This document shows, in pieces, positions 35,728 to 46,139 of a stretch of DNA of 64,000 nt (the stretch's first letter is position 1; every line of letters starts with the position of its first letter). A program made the position numbers and the translations under genes. The stretch is taken from positions 1-64,000 of the forward strand of contig LLCB01000282.1 of NCBI GenBank assembly GCA_001414345.1, read 5' to 3'. This DNA comes from Hymenoscyphus infarciens. Taxonomy: Eukaryota > Ascomycota > Leotiomycetes > Helotiales > Helotiaceae. A model generated the notes under the pieces. It had not been told where the DNA came from, searched no databases, and was given only the letters and a program-made list of their open reading frames with translations.

Positions 35728-35924
35728 TTAGATGTATGATTCTAACATATGGTCGAGAAGTACGCGGCTGGCATTCCTCTCGGTCATGAGCTTGTAGACG
35801 AAGCTTTTAAGTGCAGATTCTTGTTCTTCAGAGGTGACTTTGGCTCCGGGAGTGCAGTATATGTCATCTGAGGGTATTTGTCCGGTGATATAGGAAGAGC
35901 GGAGAGGAGAGGGGTGCTGAGGAT
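35728..35924 (-). pseudogene. C-terminal coding remnant abutting a MITE
   Basis: A frame of about 65 codons ends in TAA at 35728-35730 and reads YITGQIPSDDIYCTPGAK, then SFVYKLMTERNASRVLLDHM. Its upstream end coincides with the left end of the MITE at 35925. The simplest reading is that the MITE separated this tail from its 5' part. Alternatively the TSD-side CAG acts as a splice acceptor for an exon beyond. Family unknown. Confidence 0.4.
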
Positions 35925-36471
35925 CAGTGTTTTAGCTTTCCCCGCCTTAGTCAGCCTAGTACTTAGGATAGGATAGGCTACTCACCTAAGTAAGGATAGG
36001 AGAGGCTAGGCTAGATTAGGATTAAGGCTAGGCTAAGTTTAGTAGGCTAGGTACTCTAACTAGGATAGGAGTGGCTAGGAAAGTTCTAAAAACAGGATAG
36101 AAGTAGCTAGGTAGGTAAAAAAAGGAGGCTAGGCTAGAGTAGGATTAGGAAAGCAACTCTCTAAGAGTCCTAATTAGAACCTAGACTCTCTTTTCTACCT
36201 ACCTTCTAGATATTAAGCGAAATTAGAGACCTAGACCCTCTTTTTAACTTATCTTCTAGACTTTAAGCAAAATTAACTAGCCTAACTCTTCCTATTCTAG
36301 CCTCTATATTTAGTAAGAAAAGGTAAGTAAGTACTATAGAATAGGAGTAGCTAGGAAAGCTAGAATTTAAGAATAAGAGAAGGCAGAATAGCTTTAAAAT
36401 AGAGGTAGGAGGGAGAAGGATCGTCGAGGTAGGATAGGATAATAGATTAGGCGAGGAAACCTAAAACACTA
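35925..36471 (+). mobile_element. hAT-type MITE copy 1 (547 bp)
   Basis: Starts CAGTGTTTTAGCTTTCC and ends with the inverted CTAAAACACTA. Across its length it is the inverted partner of the element at 37699-38605. The flanking 8-mers CTGAGGAT and CTAAGAGT match at 5 of 8 positions, two mismatches being G-to-A changes, so the duplication is decayed. Internally it is built of CTAGG-rich phrases and is non-coding. Confidence 0.75.
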
Positions 36472-37690
36472 CTAAGAGTGATATAAAGTTATTAGGTAAT
36501 AAGCAGACGAGATACTTTCTATTTTAAGGAAATGCTTGAAGTATTGCTAGGTATAGGTCTAATGGCGAGAATATAAGAAATAAATATATACACCGCTTTT
36601 ATCTTCATTAATGTTTAGTACTCTAATATCTTTAAGATTAAAGCAGAATAAGCGGTATTTCTTAGCTTACTAGTATATAGTGGGAGCAGGATAAAATGAT
36701 TTCACGAGTACTTATCCTCATTGAAAGAGCGGGTAAGGTTGCGGATACGGGCTAAAATGATATCTTGAGTACGGAAAGTTTATTCCAAGTGTTATTTGTA
36801 CCTAGTACTTTGGGGCTGTCACGTGACAGACCCCCATCAAGCAGATGTTATAAGTGACTTCATAGTGCAACTAAGAAGTTATTTTGTAATTGGGTCAAGG
36901 GAAAACAGAGCCACAAGTTTAGAGGGAAAACGAAGAATAGAATTTGCTAATTCCGGGGTTGCCTCTCTTGTATTAAGCGTGCGACAAGTTATGTAAAATA
37001 AGGTATCTAGGGCTGGCCCACTTCTCAAATTGCACATTTATCACTTCACACAGCGAGTTGAGTGAAGCCACTACGTTCAATAAACTGCTCTGCTCCTATT
37101 ACCCCAGGAGGGTTTGGCCAAAAATGGTGGCGTTCTTCGTAAGTACATTTCGAAATGCCTTCAAACCAGTAATTCGACAGATACCCTAAGTATAAACCAC
37201 CTAGAATTAAAGCAAGCAGTTCTCAAAACAGTGGATTTTAGAGTCAATTCTGAATAGCTGAGTTAAAGCCGGAAAAGAGGTGTTATTTTATATATAAACT
37301 TCTAATGTTAATTTTCTCGGTATCTTTTCTAGATTAGAAGCCTGTTTAGCTGTCATTTTTTGACTCTAGCGTTACTAAAAAGACTTGTTCTAATGAAAAG
37401 TTATATAAATCCTAGATAAAGATGTGTTTTATCATAGGATAGTTATATCGAACGTAGTTTCGTTGTCTTGCCCTAGTCGAGGCTTAAGAGAAAGGTAGAT
37501 TCAATATAATCAATATGTGGTATATAAAACGTCTGCTAAAGAAGAGAGGAGAGTGCGGAGCACTTTCGTAACTATATACAGGTCTACTAGGTCACGTGTG
37601 CTCTATAACATATATATACACCTGTGAAAGTTTACGCCTCTAGAGATATAAGACATTGAATCTTAGTATAAATATCTTATTATATCTCTA
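36472..37690. other. spacer between two inverted MITEs, no gene
   Basis: Mixed composition; a 66-codon frame at 36796 has no support. Together with its flanking MITEs it would be the loop of a large inverted repeat. Confidence 0.45.
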
Positions 37691-37698
37691 CTACGGTT

Positions 37699-38605
37699 CA
37701 GTGTTTTAGGTTTCTCTGCCTAATCTATTATTCTGTCTTACCTTAATACTCCTTCTTCCTTCTACTTCTATTTTAAAGCTATTCTGTCTTCTCCTATTCT
37801 TAAATTCTAGCTTTCCTAGCTACTCCTATCTTATAGTACTTACTTACCTTTCCTTACTAAATAGAGAGGCTAGGATAGGAAGAGTTAGGCTAGTTAATTT
37901 CGCTTAAAGCCTAGAAGGTAGGTAGAAAAGAGGGTCTAGGTCTCTAATCTCGCTTAATATTCGGAAGGCGAGTAGAAAAGAGGGTCTAGGTTCTAATTAG
38001 GGGTTACCTTCCTAATCCTACTCTAGCCTAGCCTCCTTTTTTTATCTACCTAGCTACTTCTATTCTATTTTTAGAACTTTCCTAGCTACTTCTATCCTAG
38101 TTAGAGTATTATAACGGTATACCGTCCTATATAGCCGATATTACGTGGTATATGCCGTATATATTAGCTTTCGGTAGTTGTTGTTTTGTATTATCTAATT
38201 TAGGAAGGTTACGTACGTCTATACGTCTGTCTAGACTTTCGGACGTACTTCGTAGGGTTCGGGCTTTTGTATTAGCCGACGTATGTCGTTGTTCGGTTTC
38301 GTACCTCTTTTGTATTATCCGAACCTCTTATATATAGCAGCCTACTCTCCTAGAGTCAGAAAAGGCCAGTTTAGCCTTTTCTTCCGTATTAGAGCCTAGT
38401 ATTTACATACGTCATTCTGCTATACGCACTCCTATATGCCTCTACTGTAGTTATATATATTTCGTGTCGTTATAAGTATCTAGTCTACTAAACTTAGCCT
38501 AGCCTTGATTCTAATCTAGCCTAGCCTCTTCTATTCTTACCTAGGTAAGTAGCCTATTCTATTCTAAGTACTAGGCTGACTAAGGCAGGGAAAGCTAAAA
38601 CACTG
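37699..38605 (-). mobile_element. hAT-type MITE copy 2, carrying a solo LTR (907 bp)
   Basis: TIRs CAGTGTTTTAG and CTAAAACACTG are perfect inverted copies, flanked by the perfect 8-bp duplication CTACGGTT (37691-37698 and 38606-38613). It lies inverted relative to copy 1 at 35925-36471. Without the LTR and its 5-bp duplication it would be 537 bp, close to copy 1. Non-coding. Confidence 0.9.
38110..38474 (+). repeat. solo LTR inside the MITE (365 bp)
   Basis: Begins TATAACGG, ends GTCGTTATA and is flanked by AGTAT on both sides (38105-38109 and 38475-38479). Its last 95 bp or so are close to the end of the gypsy LTR at 2581-3076; the rest differs, so it is a related family. MITE copy 1 provides the uninterrupted site (reverse complement GTTAGAGTACCTAGCC), confirming the insertion. 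Confidence 0.85.
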
Positions 38606-38613
38606 CTACGGTT

Positions 38614-41063
38614 AGTTCTTTACTATTACTATGAATACTTAGACTCTTCTAGAGAAAGGAGGAATACCTTAGATCTATTCTCGCAACTATAAACTATGTT
38701 ATTATAGTAAGATACTTCGATAGATTCAGCGCTCTAAATTTCCTAGCCTCTTAGCGCTACGTAGATATTTTCCTTTAGCTTAGATAAACTCTACTATTCT
38801 TACTTATAAGTATATAATAAGTAACCTTAGTTATAAATAACTTATATACTAAATAAAAGAGAGATAATTACTACTAGAATAAGTATTTACCTATTATTTA
38901 ATAATATATTAATAACGATTTACTTAGTCTATTCTATCTTAACCTCTAGAATAGAATAGAATAGGAAATTTAAAACGCTATATAGAGTTCTAATTACTCT
39001 TTGTATATTATAAGCTTTAGAGATAGTAACTATAATAGGCACGGCTATTATATAATAGACTAGGAACTCGGACCTCTAGCCGAGTTACGTAGTTAGAAGC
39101 CTTCGAGCTAATTAGCCTCTTATTCAAGTTTTTTACACCTTATTACGTAATACTCTACGTGATTCTTATAATAATCTTACTAATCTATAAAGTGCTTTCG
39201 TTATAAGCTTAAAGAGTACTGATTTTATTAAGCTTTATACTAAAAGTATACTATAAACTAAACGAGTCTAAATAAGAACTGAAAATAGAGAGACAAAAGT
39301 AGTTCTATTAGTACTAGAAATATAACACCTTATATTACGCTAAAGTATAATATATAGCTATAATAAAAAAAACTTTCTAAAAGTCAAACTATTCGCTTTA
39401 TAGTTTTACGATAGAGTAAAGAATGAATATTTTTTAATTCTCGCTGTTTTTAAGAGCATATCTAACTCTTGAAGTAATATTAGATATATAAATCTTAGTC
39501 GTTGTCTAAAACGTATCTAAATAACCTTTAATAAAAACTATTATACTAAAATACTTCGAGTAATTAAGACACTTAACTTAAGTTACTTAAATAGATATTA
39601 TTAGCAACTATTGATTATTTTTCTTTTCTCGTAAGCCTTGTAATTTTATTCGATTGTCTAATAGGTTCTAGTCTATTATCTTTCAGTAGATACATATACG
39701 TAGAGTAGTTTACAAGAGGTCTTATAAAATACGGTTACTTACTAATAGTCTACTCTTATTTGAAAGAAAGTGCCGCTTATACATCAGTTCGACTACTCTC
39801 AGTTGACTTGGCATCTCATAAAATGCTAACAAGATCTCACATTTAAGCTCAGCTGACTTGAATGACGTTTTCTAGTCACGTCAACTTTCATTTACCTAGG
39901 TCTTATAAAGGTTCAGACTTTATATAGCTGTAAATTCAAGTGACGAAATTTCCCCTCACCTCTCGTAACCCTCGTCACTAGAATAGCTTTTCTGCTCGTT
40001 TTAATAATCTAAGACTCTTAAATTCCATCTATTCTCACCTAAACCACACTTTATCAAATCGAATCACCAGCGTTAGTAATAGTATACACGCTTTAATAAA
40101 GTAAGGTTATAGAATTTAATTCTTTTTAGTATTAAGAAGCTTTAAATCTCTTATTTTCTAAGTAAATCCCTTTGAATTATATATTTATTCAAAAACTCTA
40201 GAGTAATTAAGTAAAATACTAAAGAAGTATTAGTAATAGGAAGTCTTGATTTTCAATTATTTAAGTAAGTCTATTTGATTTAGTTATTTAAGCTAAGTCT
40301 CTGAATTAATTAAGTAAAATACTAGAAAAGCTTTCTTAACAAAAGTGTTATTTTAATTATTTCAGTATCTTTCTTTATTTTATTTTATTTTATTCTTCTA
40401 AATAAGTAGAATAACGAAAAAATAACAAGTTTTAAGGCTAGAGACAATAAAATAATAAGAAACTATAACCTTTGGTTATTTCAGTGACTAATTTCAAGCA
40501 ATTTGATTATCTAAACCTCTTTGAACAATTTCTTCAATCAAATGTAGTTACGAGAAGTGTTTACGCACGTAACTTCCCTCTCGCTTCGGAATAGGCCGAA
40601 GTAAAACCGAAAAGGGGTTATCACATTAAACCCTAGTCTTGAATTGACTAACAGGACTGTTTCTGCTTGTTACGCACTGTTGTGTAAAGGATTTGCAGTG
40701 ATATATATTATATAATTTTATTTTGCACTGTATGAAGTCTGTTCTTTTTATCTGTAGCTTTTTGAAGTTACATTTTCTCTCTCAAAATGCTAAATCTACC
40801 CTTTCTCCGTATATTTTCAGAAAATGATATATGGTACCTTCTCAAGACTTCTTGTGGTGATGTTTGGTGGGTTTTGCTTGAATCCTTTGTTCTTGGCGCG
40901 TGAAACCCGCCTTCTACTTAGCTCGAGTGTCGAGTAAACAAAAAAAAATCCGGTATTACTCGCAGCACTCTTCCATTTTCGGCGCAATCTTCAATCAAAA
41001 ACTACCAAAAACAGCTTCATTTCTCTACTGAAGCTTCGTTTCACAATCTCTCCCACCAGCGAA
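38614..41063. other. AT-rich, partly RIP-like DNA without genes
   Basis: About 38.6-39.8 kb is poor in CpA/TpG and probably consists of decayed repeats. 39.8-40.9 kb becomes more balanced. No TIRs, LTRs or coding frames identified. The last 150 bp are the promoter side of the gene at 41064. Confidence 0.5.
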
Positions 41064-41516
41064 ATGGCCTCCTTGCCCGCATATGTCGCAGCCTGCCTTC
41101 AATCCGATTCAAACCTCGACCAGGCCACCCAAATCGCCATCAAGCGTTTCCTTGTCACCCATGAGGTACGACGATTAAGCCTTGCTCCACCAGAAGCAGT
41201 GCGGGGATTCCTTGACGGGCTTGGTTTCTTGCATCCCCTTCTCACCGACCCGCAAAAGCGCATCCTCCGAAAGAGAATTATCAACAAGATTGATACTTGG
41301 TGGGGAGCCTTGGAACGAAACGGAGCTGTGGTCGAAGTCCGAAAGAAGGGAAAACCAGAGGAGGAGATTATCTGGGCTGAATGGTGTGTCTCTTGGTTGG
41401 CACCTGGCTGGAACGGTGATATCACAAAGCCAGCAAATTGGCCGGCTCCCCAAGATTTTCCAGTCACCATTACTTTCCCTGATGGCACCGAGCGTATTGA
41501 GACTGTCCGGATGTAA
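41064..41516 (+). CDS. N-domain-only member of the local gene family (150 aa)
   Basis: Residues about 40-130 align with the N-domain of the 8036 and 13742 proteins: GFLHPLLTDPQKRILRKRII, WWGALERNGAVVEV, WAEWCVSWLAPGWNGDITKP then ANW. It lacks the C-domain of 8036. A good intron (GTAAGT at 41513, TTAG ending 41615) sits exactly at the stop: unspliced RNA reads ATG TAA, and spliced RNA also reads AT|G TAA. The protein therefore ends at the same residue either way. No signal or membrane segment. Function unknown. It lies far (27 kb) from its relatives, in a small gene island between repeat blocks. Confidence 0.7.
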   Translation: MASLPAYVAACLQSDSNLDQATQIAIKRFLVTHEVRRLSLAPPEAVRGFLDGLGFLHPLLTDPQKRILRKRIINKIDTWWGALERNGAVVEVRKKGKPEEEIIWAEWCVSWLAPGWNGDITKPANWPAPQDFPVTITFPDGTERIETVRM

Positions 41517-41616
41517 GTAGAAAATTCAAAGCTGCAAACCCCCTTTGTTTACTTTCCAAACCTTCTATTCTTGAGGTTCCAATAAATTGCATTGCTGACC
41601 TTGTTTTTGGATTAGG

Positions 41617-42480
41617 TAAGAGCTGTTCGCATATGTACTCATCCAAGGGGTCATGAGCAATGAAACTTCAACGGGCATACTCTTCGACCACTGCTGCAAT
41701 ATCATTCCTCGCACGATCTTCTCTTCTGTCTTTGCTTTCGAGACTACTGATAGACCAAAGGGAGTTGGAGAAACCCTGGCTATCGGGCGTTTTCTGGGCT
41801 GTTGTGTTTCCTCTTTCGTGGTTCGTCAGAGGGAAATCTTTCTTTTTTGTTAAGAGTAGATAGCACCGAGGATGTCATTTTGGCAGACAGAATGAAACCC
41901 CGCGACTTGCTACTGATCTATCTGGCTGATATTTGTAAGCCCACGATACCGTAGCCATTAGGCTCTGTCATTTATGTATGCAAAGTGAAAGTGCCGGGGC
42001 AAACCACGCGACGTTCCTTCCTTGCCCAGGAGAATCGTGGGAGCTCCTTCCCAAGCAGGCAATAACTAAATGCGTGGTCGAGGAGCTAAACTACCTTTGA
42101 AAGAAAGAGCAGGCGCATTGAAATCCAACGTCCTTAATACAACTCACATCTACATCCTTCTGACGCCCGCCATTTGCCTTTCTTCATACATTGCTTCATC
42201 CACCTACAAGCCAAGCCTGCCTTTCTCTTTCGGCACCACTCGTCCCATATTCCTTTCACGTCACTCGAGGGTCAATCGTCTTATCCGAGTCATTGACCTA
42301 GGGTCCTAGACGCTTGATTCGGCTTCTCTTATCCTAACCACACCCGGTAGCTGATTGTACCAAAAGGTCTTCGACCGAGACCTAGCAAAGCATTCACCAT
42401 GGACCTCAACATTGGCCTCCCTGGTGTTACTATGTGGGCGGAGTAAGGATCAATCTCCCTAACACCTATCTGCCAAACCC
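41617..42480. other. intergenic, upstream of the BTB pseudogene
   Basis: Normal composition; frames at 41653-41863 and 42070-42309 show no features. An ATG at 42399 could start a short upstream exon of the BTB gene (GTAAGG at 42443, TTTAG at 42500). Confidence 0.4.
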
Positions 42481-43287
42481 ATGTTGACCATCACCTTTAG
42501 TGGCCTCGGCGAGGATATCGTTAGTATAATCGTCGGTCCCAAGAGGAAGCTCTTCTGTGTGCACAAAAACCTACTAAGAAATGGAGGAGACTGTTTCGAC
42601 GTCGACGGTTGGGGCACTAAAAGAATCAAAAAGATCAAGACCAATCTGGCCGGTCGCAAGAGCATTACCCTCATCAGCTTCAGTTCACAGGCGGTCTCAT
42701 TCCTTATTACATGGCTCTATCGAAAGTAACTTTCCGACAACCTTAAGACCCGAGAGCATCTCGACGGCTTGTTTGAACTTTACTACCTCGCCGAGATGTA
42801 GTAAGACAAGGAACTCATGGATATAACTATGGATAGAATTCAGGACGTCTCTAAGCTTCACGGTGGATTTATGACGGTCGAGTACGTCTAAGATGTTCGT
42901 AGTAAGTCTCTATCTCCCGACTCGCAGTTGAAAAACTTTGCGGTCTACCTCTTTACCTATACTTTCCTCCGAAAATGTGATTGGCTTTAAAGTAGGGCTA
43001 GTACGGAAGTATTATAATAAGCGGAGTAAGAAAGAGCGGAAGCAATTATAGACTTAGCAGGGAATATAAAGGATGTATCTGAGAGCACCGTCGGAGGATA
43101 GGGTAGTTCTGCGGCTAAAGATATTTAAGCGGACGTGATGGCTATCATAGACCTGGCTAATCTTGAGTCCCGGAACCCAAACGAGAATGAACGAAACTAC
43201 GTCGACTTAGAGAGAGGAAAACTCGATACCCTAGTATAAAACGGAGAGAGTAGCGGGGCAGACAATAACGAGGTTATTATTATTAAC
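42481..43287 (+). pseudogene. BTB/POZ gene, 5' part, disrupted by a hAT transposon
   Basis: The frame starting MLTITFSGLGEDIVSIIVG continues with the BTB core (KRKLFCVHKNLL, then ITLISFSSQAVSFLITWLYR), a typical protein-interaction fold that often links substrates to cullin-3 ligases. After a stop at 42727 the same frame goes on (LSDNLKTREHLDGLFELYYL, DRIQDVSKLHGG, YLFTYTFLRKC, AIIDLANLESRNPNENE) with several nonsense codons, most explainable by C-to-T or G-to-A changes. The frame runs into the 8-bp target site TTATTAAC at 43280-43287 and resumes at 55634 in the same phase. It is thus a dead gene cut by the transposon. Confidence 0.75.
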
Positions 43288-44456
43288 TAGTGTAGTCGAT
43301 AGTATTTGCAATATTATACCACTACGATATATTATTAGAAACCCACTTTAATATATACTATTTATACTATTTAAATACCACGATATCTAATAATATTATC
43401 TTTTATATTATTAGTATTTTAATCGATATTATAATAATATCGTAGTATTACTAAGCCTAAATATTTAAGCTTTTTACCCTAGATTTTAACTCTACTTCTT
43501 TTTAGCCTTATCTTTTAAAACTATATAGTATAATATATAGTATAGAAAATATAGTACTAAATAGCTAGAATTATAGATCTATTTAAATAGAGTATTTTAA
43601 AAAAAGAATTATATAAATAGCTCTTAAACTAACCTAAGTAATATAGAGTAATAAATATAGCCTATATAAGATAGATTTCTAGATATGTTTCTATTAATAC
43701 TAAGTACTAATTTAACGATAATAACGTTAGATTAAAAGTTATAATATAATAGATTAGTATATTAAATTTATTAAATTTTACTCTTTAATTATATATAAAA
43801 ATTAACTAAATCGATGTTTAAAAAATTTAGATTTTATACTACTTTAGCTAAAATTTATATATATTTCTATAAAACGATTTTATTTATTTAAATAAGGTTC
43901 TATATACTTAATTTTTATTCGATTAACACGTATATAGGCTTAAAAGAAAGCTCTAAATTAGGGCTTTCTAATAATATAATTAAAACTTAATTCTATAGCG
44001 TAGATACTTTTTAATTATACTTTAAAGATAATAGACTTTAGATATTTAATTTAGCTTTAATACACGTTCTAGTATACTATACTATAATTAGTTAAAACAT
44101 ACTCTAATTATTTATAGATTAAAGAGTATTAATTATAATTACTTTAGATATAAAAAAGGTCTTTAAAAAGCTCTCTCTTTCTCTCTAAAAAGTCTTCTAT
44201 CTTTATTCTTTATATCTATCTTAAAGTTACTTTATAATTATTACCTACTCCTTTTTAGTACTAGTTACTAAAAAATTATAACTCTTACTACTACTATTAA
44301 CACTTTAAAAGTTTAATAACTTTAGTTCTCTTAATCACTTCTACGATTTTATTCTTTATTTATTATCTCTATATCTTACTTTTTACTAATTTACTATATT
44401 CTTTTAAGTATTAAGCTCTTAGTCTTACGTTCTTCTAGAATTACTACTAATATTAT

Positions 44457-44834
44457 TATAATAGCACGAAATATACATAACTACAGTAGAGGTATATAGG
44501 AGTGCGTATAGAAGAATAACGTATATAGATACTAGGCACTAATATAGAAGAAAATAATAACTGTCCTTCTTTTATACTAAGTATAAACATCTATATATAA
44601 GAGGTTAGAGACTACTAAGTCTTAATAAGAATAATAACCGAGTCCTTCCTAATATAGCTACTAAAACAATAAGAGCTTTAAAGCTAAATATATAAGACCT
44701 TAAAATAAAACATATAATATCTAATCCTTACTCTCTTTAGTACCTTCTATCTAATAAGTTATAGGAGTATTAGTAGTTATAGAGGTATTAGTAGTTCTAT
44801 AAATACTAATAATTTAAGATAGTGTACTATTATA
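44457..44834 (-). repeat. LTR (3' LTR of the complete gypsy element)
   Basis: Same length (378 bp) and alignable throughout with 51910-52287. Starts TATAATAG and ends GTACTATTATA. The differences I saw are mostly transitions. Confidence 0.9.
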
Positions 44835-45399
44835 TTCTCTCTCCTTTAAAAAGACTTGTCTTAAGTCTTTGGTTATTAATTAGTATAGTATTAGGTTAAC
44901 TAGAGTATTATTTACGTATTTATTATAAAGAATATAACTTATCTACTATTATAGTATCTAGTAGTTAGAGTAGGGTTAGTAGCTAGTAGTATTATTATTT
45001 TAAGAGATAATCGTTCTTTATTTACTATTATATGTTATATAATAATAGATACGAATAGAAGAGAGGCTAATTATTAGCTAATAGGTAAGAAGTAGTACGC
45101 TACTATAGAGTTGTCGTATTCTTACTATTATTATATATTATAATAGTAATTATTAAGTAATAAATAACAATTATAAGCGACAGCTATTATTATAAGTAGT
45201 ATATTAGTAGGCGCCTTTTCTCTAATTCTAACTTCTCTTCTTCTTTTCTTTTTATTTAAAATAATATATATATAGTAAGAATACCTTCTAATCTAGTATA
45301 TTCTTATATATTAACTTTTATCTTAGAATGTATATATATAATATATATATATATAAAAGTAAGTCTTTCTCTTCTTTATTAGGCCTAATTTAGAGCTAA

Positions 45400-46090
45400 T
45401 CTAATATAGTAAAATATCTCTCCTATATTCTCCTAGTACGCTTCTAGCTACTTACTAAGTCTACTATATTTAGTACCTTTAGACAAAATCTTAGAATAGA
45501 GATTATATCTATACTTTTAAGAAGCTAAAGTTAAAGAAGTATAGTTACTATATTAAGTAGAATACTATATATATCTTAGTAAGTTTAATCTTAAATATAT
45601 ACTAAATCTATTCTAACTTAGATAGTTGCTATAGTTTATAGAGAAGGAGTTTAGTAAGCTTAAGCTTAAGAAGGAGAAGAGGGAGATTAAGAAGGCTACT
45701 AAGGCCTTAGATAAGGTGTTAGTCGTTGCTAGTATAAAGGTACTAAAGAATAGTTTAGAGGTATAGTTCGCCTTCTTAGAAGAGACTTAGACGCTTTATA
45801 CTCCTTACTTATTAAAGAGGTTTTAGTTATTAATATTTAATAGTCCTTATACTATACTATAAAGAGTAGAACCTCTATCTAAACCTAGGTTTAGGTCTTC
45901 TTTAAGGCTTATCTAAAGAGTTTATAAGCGTCCCCTCTAAAGCCGGTTATAAGAGATTACTAAGGTAAGAAGTGTATTTATAAGAAGGAGGTAGAAGAAG
46001 AGCTAATTTAGGCTCCTTATACTTAAAAGAGTAGAGAGGAAGATAATAAGTTAGAGAAAGGAGAGGCTATAACCTAGAGAGGGTTAGTAA
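45400..46090 (+). pseudogene. remnant frame opposite to pol, between pol and the 3' LTR
   Basis: On the plus strand, opposite to gag-pol, a broken frame reads KKEKREIKKATKALDKVLVV, then ASIKVLKNSLEV and YTPYLLKRFQLL. The same frame and residues recur in the copy at 61440-61740 (KKEKREVKKTTKALDKVLVV) and, inverted, in copy A. A charged, lysine-rich product shared in frame by separate copies suggests an extra ORF in antisense to pol. RIP stops prevent certainty. Confidence 0.4.
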
Positions 46091-46139
46091 GCTCTGGTTT
46101 AGTAGTAACTTAGTCTTAGTTCTTTACTTTATTAATTTT

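Noticed and set aside
36796..36996. ORF in the spacer between the two MITEs
   Set aside because: No features; chance frame in mixed-composition DNA.
38152..38337. ORF of 61 codons
   Set aside because: It lies inside the solo LTR and is a chance frame.
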